In this document: in pieces, positions 17,319 to 26,391 of the stretch
How positions within the stretch are numbered: the stretch's first letter is position 1
Layout of the letters: each line of letters opens with the position of its first letter
Source: Bog-473 sp963809825
GTDB lineage: Bacteria > Actinomycetota > Acidimicrobiia > Acidimicrobiales > RAAP-2
Direction: 5' to 3'
Assembly (NCBI GenBank): GCA_963809825.1
Contig: CAWELJ010000004.1
Span: 124,001 to 188,000, forward strand
Length of the DNA stretch: 64,000 bases
Notes under the pieces: generated by a model
Databases searched by the model: none
What the model saw: the letters and a program-made list of their open reading frames with translations, nothing else
What the model was told of the DNA's origin: nothing
Translations under genes and position numbers: made by a program

Positions 17319-17470
17319 GGTGTGCCTCCTGTCAACACGGGTGTCGTTGCGATCACCCCGTCTGACGAGGTCCTGCGGGCGCAGTTACATACTTTCGTCC
17401 CGATTCGCGGCTGCACACCCGGAGCGGGCGACCCCCTGTAACCTGAGCGCCCTTTGGGCGTCGGAAGAGC

Positions 17471-17746
17471 GTGAGTATGGGGGTCGAGGAAGACGGGGCG
17501 GACAAGGCGGCAGCCCGGAGACTGCTGGCGAAGATCCGCACCTTCGTCGCCGACCAGCTGAGTGACGACGAGGCCGTCTTGTTCGCCGCGCTCGTCGCCC
17601 CCGGTGTCGCACGCGCCTACCAGGACGACGGCGAGGTGCAGGGTTTCGCCTCCGACGTGGACTGGCGTCCCGGCGCGCTCCCCGACTCCCTCGCGGACGC
17701 GGTGCGGGACGGCGGGATCAGGGTCGAGGGACTCGGCGACGCCTGA
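17471..17746 (+). CDS. Small protein with leader-like N-terminal module (91 aa)
   Basis: A 91-residue acidic protein. The N-terminal half (AAARRLLAKIRTFVADQL, then SDDEAVLFAALVAPGVARAY) and the following GEVQGFASD follow the same pattern as the proteins at 17022 and 27457. The C-terminal part is short and unstructured. GTG 17471 is preceded by GGAAG; ATG 17477 is an equally possible start. It ends one base before the stop of the convergent ECF sigma gene. Function unknown; see the findings on the shared module. Confidence 0.6.
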   Translation: MSMGVEEDGADKAAARRLLAKIRTFVADQLSDDEAVLFAALVAPGVARAYQDDGEVQGFASDVDWRPGALPDSLADAVRDGGIRVEGLGDA

Positions 17747-18481
17747 TCAGGCCGGAGAGCCGGCGACGTCGGGCGTCTCGGGCGCGAACTCGAACGGCAC
17801 GACCTCCGCGCCGGCGCGCTCGATGCACGTCTCGCACTGCTCGATGTGCTTCGCCGCCCCCAGCGGATCGTCCTCGAGCAGCTTCTGGAAGTCGTCGCAC
17901 GCCAGCGTGGGCTGCTTGACCATGAGCTGCAACGCCAGCGCGTTGCGCAGGCGGCGGCGCGCCCGGTGCACGATGACCTTGGCAGCCCCCGGGGTGACGC
18001 CGAGTGCGTCGGCCACCTGTGCCGGGGTGAAGCCGAGCTGCGTCACCATGGTGACGGCGGCGGCGTCACGCTTGGACAGCCCCGAGACACAGCCCTGGAC
18101 CTGGTCGGCCAGCTCGCGCACCTCGGCGACGGACTCGGGCCCGGGCCCGGGCGAGGCGAGCAGCTCGTCGTGCGATTCGTCGAGCGACGTCACCCGCTTG
18201 CGCGCCCGCAACTGGTCGGTGGCGGCGTGCCGGGCGATGGCCAGCAGCCAGGGGCGGAACCGGTCCGGCTCGCGCAGATCGTCAAGATGTTGCAGTGCCC
18301 GTGTAAACGTGTCCTGCACGGCGTCCGCCGTGGCGTCGGAGTCGCCCACGAGGTTGTATGCAACCCGCCGCACCGACTCCACGTGCTCCCGGTACAGGTC
18401 TGCGAACGCACGCGAATCTCCCGACCGAACGGCAGCCACCAATTCGGCATCGGACCGCACAAGGGTGGGAGAACCCCTCAC
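17747..18481 (-). CDS. ECF-type RNA polymerase sigma factor with C-terminal zinc-finger-like tail
   Basis: A sigma-70 factor of the extracytoplasmic-function group, about 244 residues. Region 2 is ELVAAVRSGDSRAFADLYRE through AVQDTFTRALQHLDDL and FRPWLLAIARHAATD; region 4 is SGLSKRDAAAVTMVTQ, GFTPAQVADALGVTPGAAK, VIVHRARRRLRNAL. After region 4 there is an extension with ACDDFQKLLE and then HIEQCETC, an H-x3-C-x2-C pattern like the zinc-binding anti-sigma (ZAS) domain. No separate anti-sigma gene lies nearby, so the tail may control the factor. The start is uncertain: GTG 18481 or GTG 18460; neither has a good ribosome site. It is divergent from the exported-protein gene at 18535, a likely target. 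Confidence 0.82.
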   Translation of the reverse strand: MRGSPTLVRSDAELVAAVRSGDSRAFADLYREHVESVRRVAYNLVGDSDATADAVQDTFTRALQHLDDLREPDRFRPWLLAIARHAATDQLRARKRVTSLDESHDELLASPGPGPESVAEVRELADQVQGCVSGLSKRDAAAVTMVTQLGFTPAQVADALGVTPGAAKVIVHRARRRLRNALALQLMVKQPTLACDDFQKLLEDDPLGAAKHIEQCETCIERAGAEVVPFEFAPETPDVAGSPA

Positions 18482-18534
18482 AGCCGCGACTGTATGCCTT
18501 GCCCAGGTGAAATGCTCGTGACAGGGTCTTTTTT

Positions 18535-19531
18535 GTGACCAGGTGGTCATTTGGAAGGGGCCGCCGCCCCCGCCGGTGGCCGATCGTCGCGGCGGCCTTC
18601 ACCGCCGTTGCCTCCTACCTCGTGCTCGCCGCGGGCCCCGCCGGGGCCCAGACCATCAGTAACCTCAACCCTTCCAGCGGGCCGGCCGGCAGCGCTTTCA
18701 GCGTCGACTATCTCGGCCTTCAACGACGCCGCGAACCCCTGCGTCCCCCCCGACGCCACCTTCACCTTCAACGGCACGCAGATCGGGTCGGTCGCCCTGA
18801 GCAGCAGCCCGGCCAGCGGGACCTTCAACGGCACCGTGCCCCCCGGCCTCTCCCCGGGCACCTACCCGATCGTCGCGTCGTGCCCGACCGAGCCGAAGTC
18901 GAACACCGTCTTCTTCACCATCACGCCGACCCCGACCACCACGACGGCGGCCACCACGACGACGCTCCCGCCGACGACCACGACGACGGCGCCGCTCGTG
19001 ACGACCACCACCCGGCCGCGCCCGGGCACGACCACCACCCGGCCGGCCGGCTCGACCACGACGACGAGCTCGACCACGACGACCAGCTCCACGACAACCA
19101 CCACCACGACGACGACGCTGCCCAAGCAGACACGGGCCCTCCTACTCAGCGCCCTGGCCATCCCCCCGGCCGGATCGCAGACGGCGACCGGCCATGGCTG
19201 CAACTCCAACGGCGTGGTGTTGCTGACGGTGGACACGAAGCCCGTCGGCAAAACGACCGCCGCGGCCGACGGCTCCTACTCGGCGCCGCTCCAGGTCAGC
19301 TCGCTCCCGGTTGGGCGTTACCAGGTTGTCGCGCACTGCGGGTTGTTCGTCATGGCCTCGGACTTCGACATCGTCCTGGCCACCGCGCCCAGCTCGGACA
19401 CCGCGACGCTGCTGATCATCGTCTTCTTCCTCCTCATCGGCCTGGCCATCTTCCGGCGGCGCATCAGGCTCGATGCACCCACGACGGGCGAAGCCCCGAT
19501 CGACGAAGGCGAGGGCGCCACGTCCGTGTAA
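18535..19531 (+). CDS. Exported, C-terminally anchored protein with Thr-rich stalk, broken by a 1-base frameshift
   Basis: The first part (GTG 18535) has an Arg-rich N terminus, a signal peptide (WPIVAAAFTAVASYLVLAAG, then PAGAQ) and the start of an IPT/TIG-like domain (TISNLNPSSGPAGSAF). The rest, in the next frame, continues this fold (SAFNDAANPC, FTFNGTQIGSVAL), then has a long Thr-rich stalk, a second beta domain, a membrane helix (TATLLIIVFFLLIGLAIF) and a basic and acidic tail. Removing one base near 18712 joins the two as VDYSAFND. It is probably a surface protein anchored by its C terminus. Its gene lies head-to-head with the ECF sigma gene. The break may be an error in the sequence. 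Confidence 0.65.
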
Positions 19532-19595
19532 CCGTTGCGCCGCCCCGGCGTCAGCGTCAGGGGCGAACCCCATTTCGACCAGTCGAGGAGGAGAG

Positions 19596-20441
19596 GTGGC
19601 CGAGCCGAGAGGGCAGGCGGGCGGGCGGTTCCGCCCCGCCATCCTGCTCGTCGCGCTCGCTCTGCCGGTTCTCGCCCTGCCGGCCGGCACCGCCGCGGGG
19701 TCCTCGGGCTCGGTCTCCATGTCGGCCCGGATCAACGGCACCCCCGCCGCCACCTCGACCCAGCAGAACCCGGTCAATCTGAGCCCCGACCACCCGGCGA
19801 CGGTCTCGCTCCGGGTCACCAACTCGACCGGGTCGCCCGTGACGATCAGGACGGTCCGCATCGAGGGCAGCGTCATCGGCCTGACCTTCTTCTCCTATGA
19901 CACCTCGGTCGCGCTGCGCGTGCGGGCCGGGTCGACACTCCACTTCGCGCTCGACACCAGCGGCCTGGGCGGCCAGGCCATCGGCCTGATCCCGGGCTCC
20001 GTCGAGCTCCTGAACGGGCAGCACACCGTGGTGGCCTCGCAGTCGATGGTCACCAACGTCCACGGCAGCCTGATCTCGGTCTACGGCCTCTTCGGCCTGG
20101 CGCTGCTGATCCTGACCATCCTGGCCTTCGCCGACGTGCTGCTGGCGATGGCCCGCCACCGGATGTCGCCCAACCGTTGGCGTCGCGGGCTCCGCTTCCT
20201 GACTCCGGGCATCGGGCTCGGGCTCGTCCTGGTCTTCACTCTGTCCGCCCTGGCCGTGTGGGTCCCGAGCCCGGGCACCTGGCTCGTGACCGTCGTGATC
20301 TGCGCCGCGGTGTTCTTCGTCCTCGGCTACCTCTCACCGACGCCGCGTGCCCTCGAGGAGGAGGACGACGAGGACCTGGACGAGTCCGAGTTCCTGGTGC
20401 CGGCCGCCTCGACCCCGGCGGAGAGCGACGCCAGCACGTGA
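19596..20441 (+). CDS. Exported membrane-anchored protein of unknown function
   Basis: A 281-residue protein starting at GTG 19596 with a very strong ribosome site (GAGGAGGAGAG). Residues 11-35 are a signal peptide. The extracytoplasmic part (about 36-160) is all-beta (LSPDHPATVSLRVTNSTG, VTIRTVRIEGSVIG), like an immunoglobulin-type or NEW3-like domain. Then come a membrane helix (LFGLALLILTILAFADVLL), a basic loop, two further helices and an acidic tail (EEEDDEDLDESEF). Its stop overlaps the kinase start by four bases (GTGA), so it may be a substrate, sensor or partner of the kinase. No known family is recognised with certainty. Confidence 0.65.
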   Translation: MAEPRGQAGGRFRPAILLVALALPVLALPAGTAAGSSGSVSMSARINGTPAATSTQQNPVNLSPDHPATVSLRVTNSTGSPVTIRTVRIEGSVIGLTFFSYDTSVALRVRAGSTLHFALDTSGLGGQAIGLIPGSVELLNGQHTVVASQSMVTNVHGSLISVYGLFGLALLILTILAFADVLLAMARHRMSPNRWRRGLRFLTPGIGLGLVLVFTLSALAVWVPSPGTWLVTVVICAAVFFVLGYLSPTPRALEEEDDEDLDESEFLVPAASTPAESDAST

Positions 20442-22360
20442 GCCTCGACCAGCAGGCGGTGATCGACGCCCTCCCCGCCTACGAGATCGGCGGCGAGCTC
20501 GGGCGGGGCGGCTGGGGCGTCGTCCTGGCCGGCAAGCACCGCCAGCTCGGGCGCGACGTGGCCATCAAGCAGCTCCCCCGCGCCTTCGCCGTCGACGAGT
20601 CGATCCGCTCGCGTTTCACCGTGGAGGCCAGGCTCCTGGCCTCTCTCGACCACCCCCACATCGTGCCGGTCTACGACTTCGTCGAGCAGGACGGCCTCTG
20701 CCTCCTCGTGATGGAGCTCCTCCCCGGCGGCACCGTGTGGAGCCGCTTCACGAGCGACGGCTTCACCGCCAGCAGTGCCTGCGCCGTCGTGCTGGCCTGC
20801 CTGTCGGGGTTGCAGGCCGCCCATGGCCGCCGGGTGCTGCACCGCGACATCAAGCCCGAGAACCTGATGTTCTCGAGCACGGGTGCGCTCAAGGTCACCG
20901 ACTTCGGGATCGCCAAGGTGGTGGGCGGGGAAGAGACCATGGCGACGAGGGCGGGTGAGGTCGTGGGCACGCCGGCCTACATCGCGCCGGAGCAGGCGCG
21001 CGGCGGCGACCTCAGCCCCGCCACCGACGTCTACGCCGTCGCCACCATGCTCTACGAGCTGTTGTCGGGCCAGCTGCCCTTCGCCGACGACGGCGACGCC
21101 ATGGCCCTCATGTTCAAGCACGCCTTCGAGCAGCCCGAGCCGTTGTTGGACAAGGCGCCGTCGGTACCCGGGCCGGTGGCCGCCGTGGTCATGTCCGGAC
21201 TGGCCACCGATCCGGCCGAGCGCCCCCAGTCCGCCGAGGCATTCGGCGTCGCGCTGGCCGAGGCCTGCACGGCGGCGTGGGGCCCGGGCTGGCTCCCCAC
21301 CGACGGCACGCCGGTCATGGGTGCGAGCAGCATCGTGTCGGCGACGGAGCGGCCCTCCACCCCTCCGATCCCGACGGCGTCGCAGGGCACCGCGGTGGTC
21401 GCGGCCGACGCGGGTCCGGCACCCGCCACGGTGGCCCGGCCCGAGACGGGTGCTCCCCCGGCGGGCGCTCCCCCGACGACGGTGAGGCCGCCGGCCACAC
21501 CCGTGCGGCCGACCATCACCTCGCACGCACGTGCGGCCGCGCTCGACGACGTCACCGAGGGAGCGGCCGACCTCGTCCCGCTCAAGGAGGTGCTCACGCC
21601 GCCGCCGAGCCCGGCGCGCTACTTCATCGCCGCCACGGTGCTGGTCGTGGTGGCGTTCGTGGTCGCACTCGTGGGCATCGGCGCGCCGTCCAGCGGGGGC
21701 ACGCTCTCGGCCGGCGAGGTCAAAGTGGCGGGCACCGACGTCATCTCGGGTGGGACGGTCACGATCAACCTGGCGAAGCCGGTCCCGGTCGTGGTGTCCG
21801 CCTCTGCGCCCGCCGCCGACCACGTGGCGCTCTCGTCCACCGTGCTGGGCCAGCAGGTGTCGGCCGCCACGGCCCCGCTCGTGCCCGGGGCGTCCGGGCG
21901 CACTGCGCTGGTCGACCTGGGCGGCCGCTACCTGGTCGGGGGCAGCTTCACCGGAAAGGTGACCCTGTGGCAGGGGCTCGTGGCCGGGAAGGACGCGACG
22001 TTCGACGCCCACACCTCCCAGACCGGGCTGCTCAGCGTGCCAGGGGGGATCACCCTGCTCCTCCTGCTCTTCACGATCGGCTACGCCGAGTCCCTCCTCC
22101 GCTCGCTCCGGCGGGGCAAGAGCACGAAGACCGGGCCGCTCGGTCTCGCGCTCGTCGGGGCGGTGTTCGGGGTGGCGCTGGTCGGCGTGGGTTGGGTCCT
22201 GTTCCGCCAGCTCCCGAGCGCGACGAGCCTCGTCCTGTGCGCCGTCCTCGGCGCCGGCGCCGGCGTGGCGCTCGCCTTCGGCGGCATCGGGGTGGGGCGG
22301 CAGCGCCGGTTCCGGCGGATCGAACGGCGGGAGGAGCGCCGAACGGCCAAGGCCGCATGA
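20438..22360 (+). CDS. Membrane Ser/Thr protein kinase (PknB-like catalytic domain)
   Basis: A 640-residue kinase. The catalytic domain spans about 15-275: Gly-rich loop GRGGWGVV (22-29), catalytic Lys44 (VAIKQ), HRDIKPEN (135-142), DFG (155-157) and APE (183-185) are all intact. A Pro/Thr-rich linker (about 290-385) follows, then a membrane helix (about 395-415), an extracytoplasmic domain (about 420-530) and three more hydrophobic helices, ending in a basic tail. It has no PASTA repeats, unlike PknB. It phosphorylates Ser/Thr on partner proteins; the FHA domain of the exporter encoded 7 bases downstream is the obvious candidate reader. It is translationally coupled to the gene at 19596. Confidence 0.9.
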   Translation: MSLDQQAVIDALPAYEIGGELGRGGWGVVLAGKHRQLGRDVAIKQLPRAFAVDESIRSRFTVEARLLASLDHPHIVPVYDFVEQDGLCLLVMELLPGGTVWSRFTSDGFTASSACAVVLACLSGLQAAHGRRVLHRDIKPENLMFSSTGALKVTDFGIAKVVGGEETMATRAGEVVGTPAYIAPEQARGGDLSPATDVYAVATMLYELLSGQLPFADDGDAMALMFKHAFEQPEPLLDKAPSVPGPVAAVVMSGLATDPAERPQSAEAFGVALAEACTAAWGPGWLPTDGTPVMGASSIVSATERPSTPPIPTASQGTAVVAADAGPAPATVARPETGAPPAGAPPTTVRPPATPVRPTITSHARAAALDDVTEGAADLVPLKEVLTPPPSPARYFIAATVLVVVAFVVALVGIGAPSSGGTLSAGEVKVAGTDVISGGTVTINLAKPVPVVVSASAPAADHVALSSTVLGQQVSAATAPLVPGASGRTALVDLGGRYLVGGSFTGKVTLWQGLVAGKDATFDAHTSQTGLLSVPGGITLLLLLFTIGYAESLLRSLRRGKSTKTGPLGLALVGAVFGVALVGVGWVLFRQLPSATSLVLCAVLGAGAGVALAFGGIGVGRQRRFRRIERREERRTAKAA

Positions 22361-22367
22361 TCGGGCC

Positions 22368-25300
22368 ATGACGACGTTCGAGCTCCTCGTCCGCGAGCCG
22401 GGTCAAAGCGAACGGTACGTCACGGTCGACGGCACCCTCGACGCGGGCCGGGAGGTGGAGGGGCTCCTCCTCGCCGACGCACAGACCTCGCGCCGCCATC
22501 TCCGCTTCAGCGTCGACGGCGACGTTCTCAGCGTGACGGACCTGGGGAGCACGAACGGCACGACGGTCAACGGATCGCGTATCGAACGCCCGACTCCTGT
22601 GGCCGACGGCGACACCATCGAGGTCGGGGACACGGTCATCGTCGTGGCGTCGCACCGCGAGGCTACTCCGGAGTCGACTGCCGCCTACTCGGTCGAGGAG
22701 AGTGTCCCGCCACCCGCAACGACACCACCGCCACCGCCGCCACCGGCCCCGACCGCTCCACCGCCACCGGCCCCGACACCGCTACCCCCGCCGACGCCGC
22801 CACCACCGCCGCCGCCACCACCACCGGCTGCCACCGCGCCTGTGCCCGCGGCACCCGTGGCTGCGGCAGCGGGGCCGCCCCCAGGCCAGAAGCCACCGCC
22901 GCCGCGTCCCGTCCTCGACGAGATGGCGTCGCGGGCCAACGACGCCGCCGTGATCCGCTATCTCCCCGGCACGGCGGGCGAGCAGGCGGCCGCCGGTGTG
23001 GCCCGGACCGCCAAGCAGGCGCGCCGGCGCCTGTCGGGGGTGGGCAGCGAGCCCTGGGGCGCCCAGCCGACCATCTGCCTGGTCGACCCCTTCCCCGACC
23101 CCGACCAGCCGGGTGTCGTCATGACGTCGGGGACCATCGTCGACGGGGCCCGCAACGAGATCTGGATGGTGGTCACGGCGGAATCACCACCCGAGCCCCT
23201 CGAGCGCCCGCTCGCGCTCTGTTTCGGTGCCGCCCTGCCGGCGGGCGCCGAGTTGGGGCCGCTCCTCGAGGGCTACGGCCTCTTCGTCGCCGACACCCCC
23301 GACCCCGACCCCGAGCTGCGGGCGATGGAGCTGCCGCCCTTCGGGGCCGCGGACGGTGAGGTCGGGTCGGCCATGGCCCTGTCCTTCGTCCGCTTCCTGG
23401 TGGACCGTGCAGGGCGGGCCGAGTTCCTCCAGTTCCTGTCGTCCGCCCAACCGGGCCGGCTCGACGCCGCCGCCCAGCACGTCTACGGCATCGGCGCCGC
23501 CGCGCTCGAGGAGGCCTGGCGCACCAAGCTCCACGCCGGCGCCCCCGACATCAGGACGGGGCAGTTCCTGCGCCTCGCCACCCGCTACCTGCGCCCCCAC
23601 GTCCGGCGCGAGGTGGAGATGTTCGTCTACCTCCTCTTCGGCCTCGCCTTCACGGTCGTCTTCCCGTTCGCCTTCAAGCAGTTGCTCGACAAGGCCATCC
23701 CGAGCGGTCACTTCTCGCAGGTGGTCGACATCCTCGCCGTCCTGCTGGCGGCGTTCATCGTGTCCCTGCTCGCCGGCCTGCGCGGCGCCTACCTCTCGGC
23801 CTACGTCAGCGCATCCGTCGTGCGCCAGCTGCGCCGCGAGATGTTCGTCAAGATGCAGACGCTGCCGCAGTCGTGGTACTCCCAGCGCCAGCAGGGTGAC
23901 GTCCTCTCCCGCCTCTTCTCCGATGTCGGCATGCTCGAGCAGGGGCTGTCCCAGACACTCCGCGGTGGGTTGTCGCAGATCCTCTCGCTGGTCGTGTCGG
24001 CCATCGTGCTCGTGATCCTCAATCCGCTGCTCGCCGTCATCACCCTGGTCGGTGCGCCCATCATCGGGGCGGTCTACAAGTCGATGGCCAAGGGGGCCCA
24101 GAAGCGCAGCGTCGCCGTCCAGGAGGAGACGGGCAGCGTGCTCACCGTCGCCTCGGAGAACTACGGGGCGCAGCCTGTGGTCAAGGCATTCGGGCTCCAG
24201 GGTCGCGAGACCGGCCGCTTCACGCAGGCATCGGACCGTCTGTTCGACCGCCAGGTCAAGTTGCAGCTCTACGGCGGCGTGTTCGGGCTCTCGGTCAACA
24301 TGATCGTGACCCTGCTGCGCGTGTTCATCCTGGGACTGGGCGCCTGGTTGATCTTGCACGGCCACCTCACCATCGGCGGCCTGGTGGCGTTCATGAGCCT
24401 CATGGGCGAGGTGCTCTCCCCCGTCACGGTGCTGACCGGCATCGGGCAGCAGGTCCAGGCCTCGACCGGTGCGCTCACGCGCATCAACGAGGTGCTCGAT
24501 GCGGCCCCCGAAGTCGACGAGGAGTCCGGCCTCCCCGAACTCGGTCCGGTCCGTCGCGACATCGTGCTGCGCAACGTCGGGTTCTCCTACACGCCCGAGC
24601 GCCGGACGCTCGAGGGAATCAACATCGACATCACCGCCGGTCAGAAGGTGGCCTTCGTCGGCCCGACCGGCGCCGGCAAGTCGTCGGTGCTCCAGCTGCT
24701 CATGCGCTTCTACGACCCCGACGAGGGGATGATCCTCTTCGACGGCACGGAGGCGCGCCAGGTGACCATCGCATCGTTGCGGGCTCAGCTCGGTGTCGTG
24801 TTCCAGGAGACCTTCCTCTTCAACGCCACCGTGCGCGACAACATCGCGTTGGCGAAACCCGGTGCCACCGACGCCGAGATCGAAGCCGCGGCGCAGGCGG
24901 CTGAAATGCACGACTTCGTCACCTCGCTGCCGCGCGGCTACGACACCCTGGTCGGCGAGCGCGGCGGCCGGCTCTCCGGTGGGCAGAAGCAGCGGCTCTC
25001 CATCGCCCGTGCCCTCCTGCGCGACCCCAGCGTGCTGCTCCTCGACGAGGCGACGTCCGCGCTCGACCCGCGCACCGAGCGTCTGATCGCCGACACGCTC
25101 GAGCGGGTCGGCGAGGGGCGGACCACCATCGCGGTGACCCACCGCCTCACCTCAATCATGGGCTACGACAAGATCTGCGTGATCGTGGCCGGCCATCTCG
25201 CGGAGCAGGGCACCCACGACGAGCTGCTGCGGCGCGGCGGGGTCTACGCCCAGCTGTGGGCCGAGCAGACCGGTGGCGCGGTGCCGACCGAGGCGCCGTT

Positions 25301-25835
25301 CGACGCCGTGGGCGCGCTGGGCCGCATCCCCATCCTCACCTCGCTCGGCCCCGACGAGCTGGCGTCGGTGGCGGGCCGGCTGCGCGCCGTCGACCTGGGG
25401 GCGGGCGAGTCGATGGCCGAGGGTGGCGGGCGACTGCTGATCGTGCGGCGCGGGCGGGCCGTCGTGCTGGGCCGGGACTACGCGGACCAGGTGGTCCAGA
25501 CGGCCGAGCTCGGCGTCGGCGACGCCTTCGGGCTGGCGGCGCTGCTCGGATCGGGCACCGAGTCCACGCTGCAGGCGACCGAGCCCGTGACCCTGTTGGT
25601 CCTCGACGACGAGGTGATCCGGGGTCTGGCCGCGACCCATGCCGACATCGCCGCCGCGTTGGAGGGCACGGCCCGACGGACGGTCGGCCCCGCCGGAGGG
25701 ACGCGGCTGTCCCGCATGACCATCGGCGTGTCCCGCTCGCTCCCCTCGATGGAGCCCGCCGCTGCACCCGTGGGCGCACCCAGCGCCGACGAGGTGCGCC
25801 GCCTGACCGGCAGCCTGCCCGCCGTGGGCCGCTGA
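22368..25835 (+). CDS. FHA-domain ABC exporter with degenerate peptidase-like and cNMP-like domains
   Basis: A 1155-residue exporter. Order: FHA domain 1-95 (GR at 27-28, SRRH at 41-44, STNGT at 61-65, all pThr-binding hallmarks); a Pro-rich linker, about 105-180; a domain about 185-400 whose end (AAQHVYGIGAAALEEAWRTKL) resembles peptidase-MA-like domains but has no HExxH; an ABC membrane domain, about 415-705 (six helices); an NBD about 725-965 (Walker A GPTGAGKSS near 765, LSGGQKQRLSIARALL, LLLDEATSALD); and a cyclic-nucleotide-binding-like domain about 977-1105. The TMD-NBD half is like peptide or lipid exporters working as homodimers. FHA links it to the kinase upstream. Export of a small protein such as that at 27457 is a plausible inference. 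Confidence 0.88.
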   Translation: MTTFELLVREPGQSERYVTVDGTLDAGREVEGLLLADAQTSRRHLRFSVDGDVLSVTDLGSTNGTTVNGSRIERPTPVADGDTIEVGDTVIVVASHREATPESTAAYSVEESVPPPATTPPPPPPPAPTAPPPPAPTPLPPPTPPPPPPPPPPAATAPVPAAPVAAAAGPPPGQKPPPPRPVLDEMASRANDAAVIRYLPGTAGEQAAAGVARTAKQARRRLSGVGSEPWGAQPTICLVDPFPDPDQPGVVMTSGTIVDGARNEIWMVVTAESPPEPLERPLALCFGAALPAGAELGPLLEGYGLFVADTPDPDPELRAMELPPFGAADGEVGSAMALSFVRFLVDRAGRAEFLQFLSSAQPGRLDAAAQHVYGIGAAALEEAWRTKLHAGAPDIRTGQFLRLATRYLRPHVRREVEMFVYLLFGLAFTVVFPFAFKQLLDKAIPSGHFSQVVDILAVLLAAFIVSLLAGLRGAYLSAYVSASVVRQLRREMFVKMQTLPQSWYSQRQQGDVLSRLFSDVGMLEQGLSQTLRGGLSQILSLVVSAIVLVILNPLLAVITLVGAPIIGAVYKSMAKGAQKRSVAVQEETGSVLTVASENYGAQPVVKAFGLQGRETGRFTQASDRLFDRQVKLQLYGGVFGLSVNMIVTLLRVFILGLGAWLILHGHLTIGGLVAFMSLMGEVLSPVTVLTGIGQQVQASTGALTRINEVLDAAPEVDEESGLPELGPVRRDIVLRNVGFSYTPERRTLEGINIDITAGQKVAFVGPTGAGKSSVLQLLMRFYDPDEGMILFDGTEARQVTIASLRAQLGVVFQETFLFNATVRDNIALAKPGATDAEIEAAAQAAEMHDFVTSLPRGYDTLVGERGGRLSGGQKQRLSIARALLRDPSVLLLDEATSALDPRTERLIADTLERVGEGRTTIAVTHRLTSIMGYDKICVIVAGHLAEQGTHDELLRRGGVYAQLWAEQTGGAVPTEAPFDAVGALGRIPILTSLGPDELASVAGRLRAVDLGAGESMAEGGGRLLIVRRGRAVVLGRDYADQVVQTAELGVGDAFGLAALLGSGTESTLQATEPVTLLVLDDEVIRGLAATHADIAAALEGTARRTVGPAGGTRLSRMTIGVSRSLPSMEPAAAPVGAPSADEVRRLTGSLPAVGR

Positions 25836-25851
25836 CGGCATACTTCTGCTG

Positions 25852-26391
25852 ATGAACCCGGTCCTCCAGGCAGTGGCCGACTCCGCCGTCGGTGCGACCG
25901 GCGCCGCCGCCGGCTGGGTCATGGCACTGCGCGACGACCGTCTCACCGTGCGGGCGGCCTTCGGAGCAGGCTCGGTCGTGGGCACCGACGTCGCCCTCGG
26001 CGAGGGCACCGCGGGCTTCGTCGCCGCCTCAGGCCAGCCCATGGCCATGGCGGTGCGCGAGGGTGACGCCCGGCTCACCGAAGGGGTGCTGGGCCTGCTG
26101 CCGGAGCGGCCCTCGAGCGTCCTGTGCGTCCCGTGCACCGCGGCCGACACCGTCGTCGGCGTCCTCGAGCTGGTCGACAAGGCGGGCGGTGCCACCTTCA
26201 CGTTCGACGACGTGGAGGTGGCCTCGCTGTTGGCGGGCATCGCCGCCGTCGCCATCGCGTCCGACGAAGGCGACGTGGCGGTCCGGTCTCCCGACGAGCT
26301 CGGCGCCGAGCTCCGCCGCATCGCCGCCGCCGACCCGGCGGGGTACGTGCAGGTGGCGACGCTGGTCGAGGCGATACTGGCGCGTGACTGA
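25852..26391 (+). CDS. GAF-domain protein
   Basis: A 179-residue soluble protein that is essentially one GAF domain: AAAGWVMALRDDRLTVRAAF, LGEGTAGFVAASGQPMA, SSVLCVPCTAADTVVGVLEL, then FTFDDVEVASLLAGIAAVA. GAF domains bind small ligands or mediate dimerisation. No output domain is attached, so it probably acts through a partner. The C-terminal 35 residues are helical. Its stop overlaps the GTG start of the subtilase by eight bases, which implies tight co-expression. It lies 16 bases after the FHA-ABC exporter. Confidence 0.75.
   Translation: MNPVLQAVADSAVGATGAAAGWVMALRDDRLTVRAAFGAGSVVGTDVALGEGTAGFVAASGQPMAMAVREGDARLTEGVLGLLPERPSSVLCVPCTAADTVVGVLELVDKAGGATFTFDDVEVASLLAGIAAVAIASDEGDVAVRSPDELGAELRRIAAADPAGYVQVATLVEAILARD

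Noticed and set aside
20327..22369. 680-codon minus-strand open frame opposite the kinase
   Set aside because: Antisense shadow of a GC-rich kinase gene with an intact catalytic domain.
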